From contig JAUSTR010000016.1 in the NCBI GenBank assembly GCA_030812955.1, positions 1 through 53,996 on the forward strand: a stretch of 53,996 nucleotides of DNA, written 5' to 3'. The DNA is from Bacillus alveayuensis. GTDB lineage: Bacteria > Bacillota > Bacilli > Bacillales > Aeribacillaceae. A model generated the notes under the pieces. The model saw only the letters and a list, made by a program, of their open reading frames with translations, was not told the DNA's origin and ran no database searches. Numbering within the stretch: the stretch's first letter is position 1; each line of letters starts with the position of its first letter. Positions 53,308-53,996 of this stretch are shown here, one piece after another. The position numbers were made by a program, and so were the translations under genes.

Positions 53308-53392
53308 GCGGGTGTGGCGGAATTGGCAGACGCGCTAGACTTAGGATCTAGTGCCGTATGGCGTGGGGGTTCAAGTCCCTCCACCCGCACCA
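53308..53392 (+). tRNA. tRNA-Leu (TAG)
   Basis: Class II tRNA, acceptor GCGGGTG/CACCCGC, anticodon TAG, CCA encoded. Confidence 0.95.
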
Positions 53393-53398
53393 TTGTTT

Positions 53399-53481
<83 letters not shown>

Positions 53482-53499
53482 TAAAAAAAGAAAAAAATA

Positions 53500-53528
53500 T
53501 TGACATTAAACATCAGAAATGTTACTAT
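53500..53528 (+). promoter_or_regulatory. Possible internal promoter before tRNA-Arg / rRNA operon
   Basis: TTGACA at 53500 is a perfect -35. TACTAT at 53523 gives a 17-bp spacer, but TATAAA at 53526 is a competing -10 with a 20-bp spacer. It would drive Arg-Pro-Gly tRNAs and the rRNA operon. Confidence 0.45.
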
Positions 53529-53555
53529 AAAATATGTCGTTTAAAAACGTATTAT

Positions 53556-53632
53556 GCGCCCGTAGCTCAATTGGATAGAGCGTTTGACTACGGATCAAAA
53601 GGTTAGGGGTTCGACTCCTCTCGGGCGCGCCA
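53556..53632 (+). tRNA. tRNA-Arg (ACG)
   Basis: Acceptor GCGCCCG/CGGGCGC, anticodon ACG (inosine-modified in vivo), CCA encoded. Confidence 0.96.
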
Positions 53633-53637
53633 TAAAT

Positions 53638-53714
53638 CGGGAAGTAGCTCAGCTTGGTAGAGCACATGGTTTGGGACCATGGGGTCGCAGGTTCGAATCC
53701 TGTCTTCCCGACCA
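53638..53714 (+). tRNA. tRNA-Pro (TGG)
   Basis: Acceptor CGGGAAG/CTTCCCG, anticodon TGG, CCA encoded. Confidence 0.96.
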
Positions 53715-53725
53715 GTCGTTTCGAT

Positions 53726-53799
53726 GCGGGTGTAGTTTAGTGGTAAAACCTCAGCCTTCCAAGCTGATGTCGTGGGTTCGATTCCCATCACCCGCTCCA
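53726..53799 (+). tRNA. tRNA-Gly (TCC)
   Basis: Acceptor GCGGGTG/CACCCGC, anticodon TCC, CCA encoded. Last tRNA before the 16S leader. Confidence 0.96.
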
Positions 53800-53935
53800 T
53801 TGTTTTAAATGATCTTTGAAAACTAAACAAAACGAAGCGTTCCGTTAATTCTTTTTAATGAGCAAGGAACATCGACTAAAGACGTCCCATCCTGTGACAA
53901 TGTCGATGTCAGCACTTCCATGTGCAAGTTCAATC
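53800..53935 (+). promoter_or_regulatory. rRNA leader with boxA-like site and processing stem
   Basis: GATCTTTGAAAACTAAAC resembles the antitermination box of Bacillus rRNA leaders. CATCGAC (about 53868) and GTCGATG (about 53902) form the base of a stem, likely part of pre-16S processing. Confidence 0.6.
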
Positions 53936-53996
53936 TTTTTCGGAGAGTTTGATCCTGGCTCAGGACGAACGCTGGCGGCGTGCCTAATACATGCAA
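53936..53996 (+). rRNA. rrs: 16S rRNA, 5' end (partial)
   Basis: GAGAGTTTGATCCTGGCTC and the following GACGAACGCTGGCGGCGTGC are the start of bacterial 16S rRNA. The remainder lies outside the window. Confidence 0.97.

Overview
The window is chromosomal DNA of a low-GC, Gram-positive, spore-forming member of the Bacillaceae. Gene order and protein sequences follow Bacillus subtilis closely: cdaA-cdaR-glmM-glmS, ddl-murF-cshA, ydbS-ydbT-ydcA-acpS-ydcC-alr-ndoAI-ndoA-rsb-sigB-tex-cmpA-ydcK. The species cannot be fixed from this sequence. The window opens in the 3' part of a 5S rRNA gene and closes in the first ~60 bases of a 16S rRNA gene, so it is the stretch between two rRNA operons on the + strand.

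Layout. 1-1.4 kb: 5S end and tRNA block 1 (Asn, Thr, Glu, Val, Thr, Tyr, Gln, Lys, Gly, Ala), ending in a terminator. 1.7-10.1 kb: core genes: rocF, sigW-rsiW (autogenous sigma-W promoter), the cdaA-cdaR-glmM operon and glmS behind a glmS ribozyme. 10.2-13.6 kb: a compact mercury resistance locus (merR, small transporter, merA) followed by two decayed transposases (ISL3-like and ISLre2/UPF0236-like). 13.9-25.3 kb: an accessory region with frataxin-like fra, a DMT exporter, an HMCES-type protein, a frameshifted mta-like regulator, an XRE/membrane-protein pair, azoR, a LysE/RhtB exporter, a DUF1835-type protein, a ketopantoate reductase homologue and a globin-coupled chemoreceptor with a C-terminal zinc-binding domain. 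25.4-27.4 kb: ilvE behind two tandem T-box riboswitches. 27.6-31.8 kb: a HAD hydrolase, then a stand-alone ketoacyl synthase whose catalytic triad reads Cys-Gln-His, followed 13 bases later by a 7TM-PAS histidine kinase. 31.8-52.4 kb: conserved backbone with wall precursor genes, RNA helicase, bPH2 proteins, rhomboid, acpS, alr, the MazEF-type pair ndoAI-ndoA, the whole stressosome/sigma-B operon (rsbRA to rsbX), tex, antisense cmpA and ydcK. 52.5-54 kb: tRNA block 2 and the leader of the next rRNA operon.

Two repeat systems stand out. First, three tRNA genes (Asn, Thr, Lys) are each preceded by a copy of their own 5' half joined to about 95 bases of an otherwise unrelated element. The three elements share a covarying stem around a 27-nt internal segment that begins GAGC and ends CTGA, so they look like a structured RNA family inserted into, or copied with, tRNA front halves. 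The Gln-Lys pair of block 1 is a natural empty site for the copy in block 2. Second, an ISL3-like miniature inverted-repeat element occurs six times in 54 kb, in a 194-bp and a ~110-bp form. Three copies have perfect 8-bp target duplications and a fourth has a 7/8 match. One copy lies in the presumed leader of rsbRA and one directly before ydcK.

How the genes work together. cdaA/cdaR/glmM/glmS link c-di-AMP synthesis to UDP-GlcNAc supply; ddl, murF and alr feed the D-Ala-D-Ala branch of peptidoglycan. sigW-rsiW and rsb-sigB are two separate stress sigma systems. ilvE is tuned by uncharged branched-chain tRNAs. merR-merA detoxifies Hg(II).
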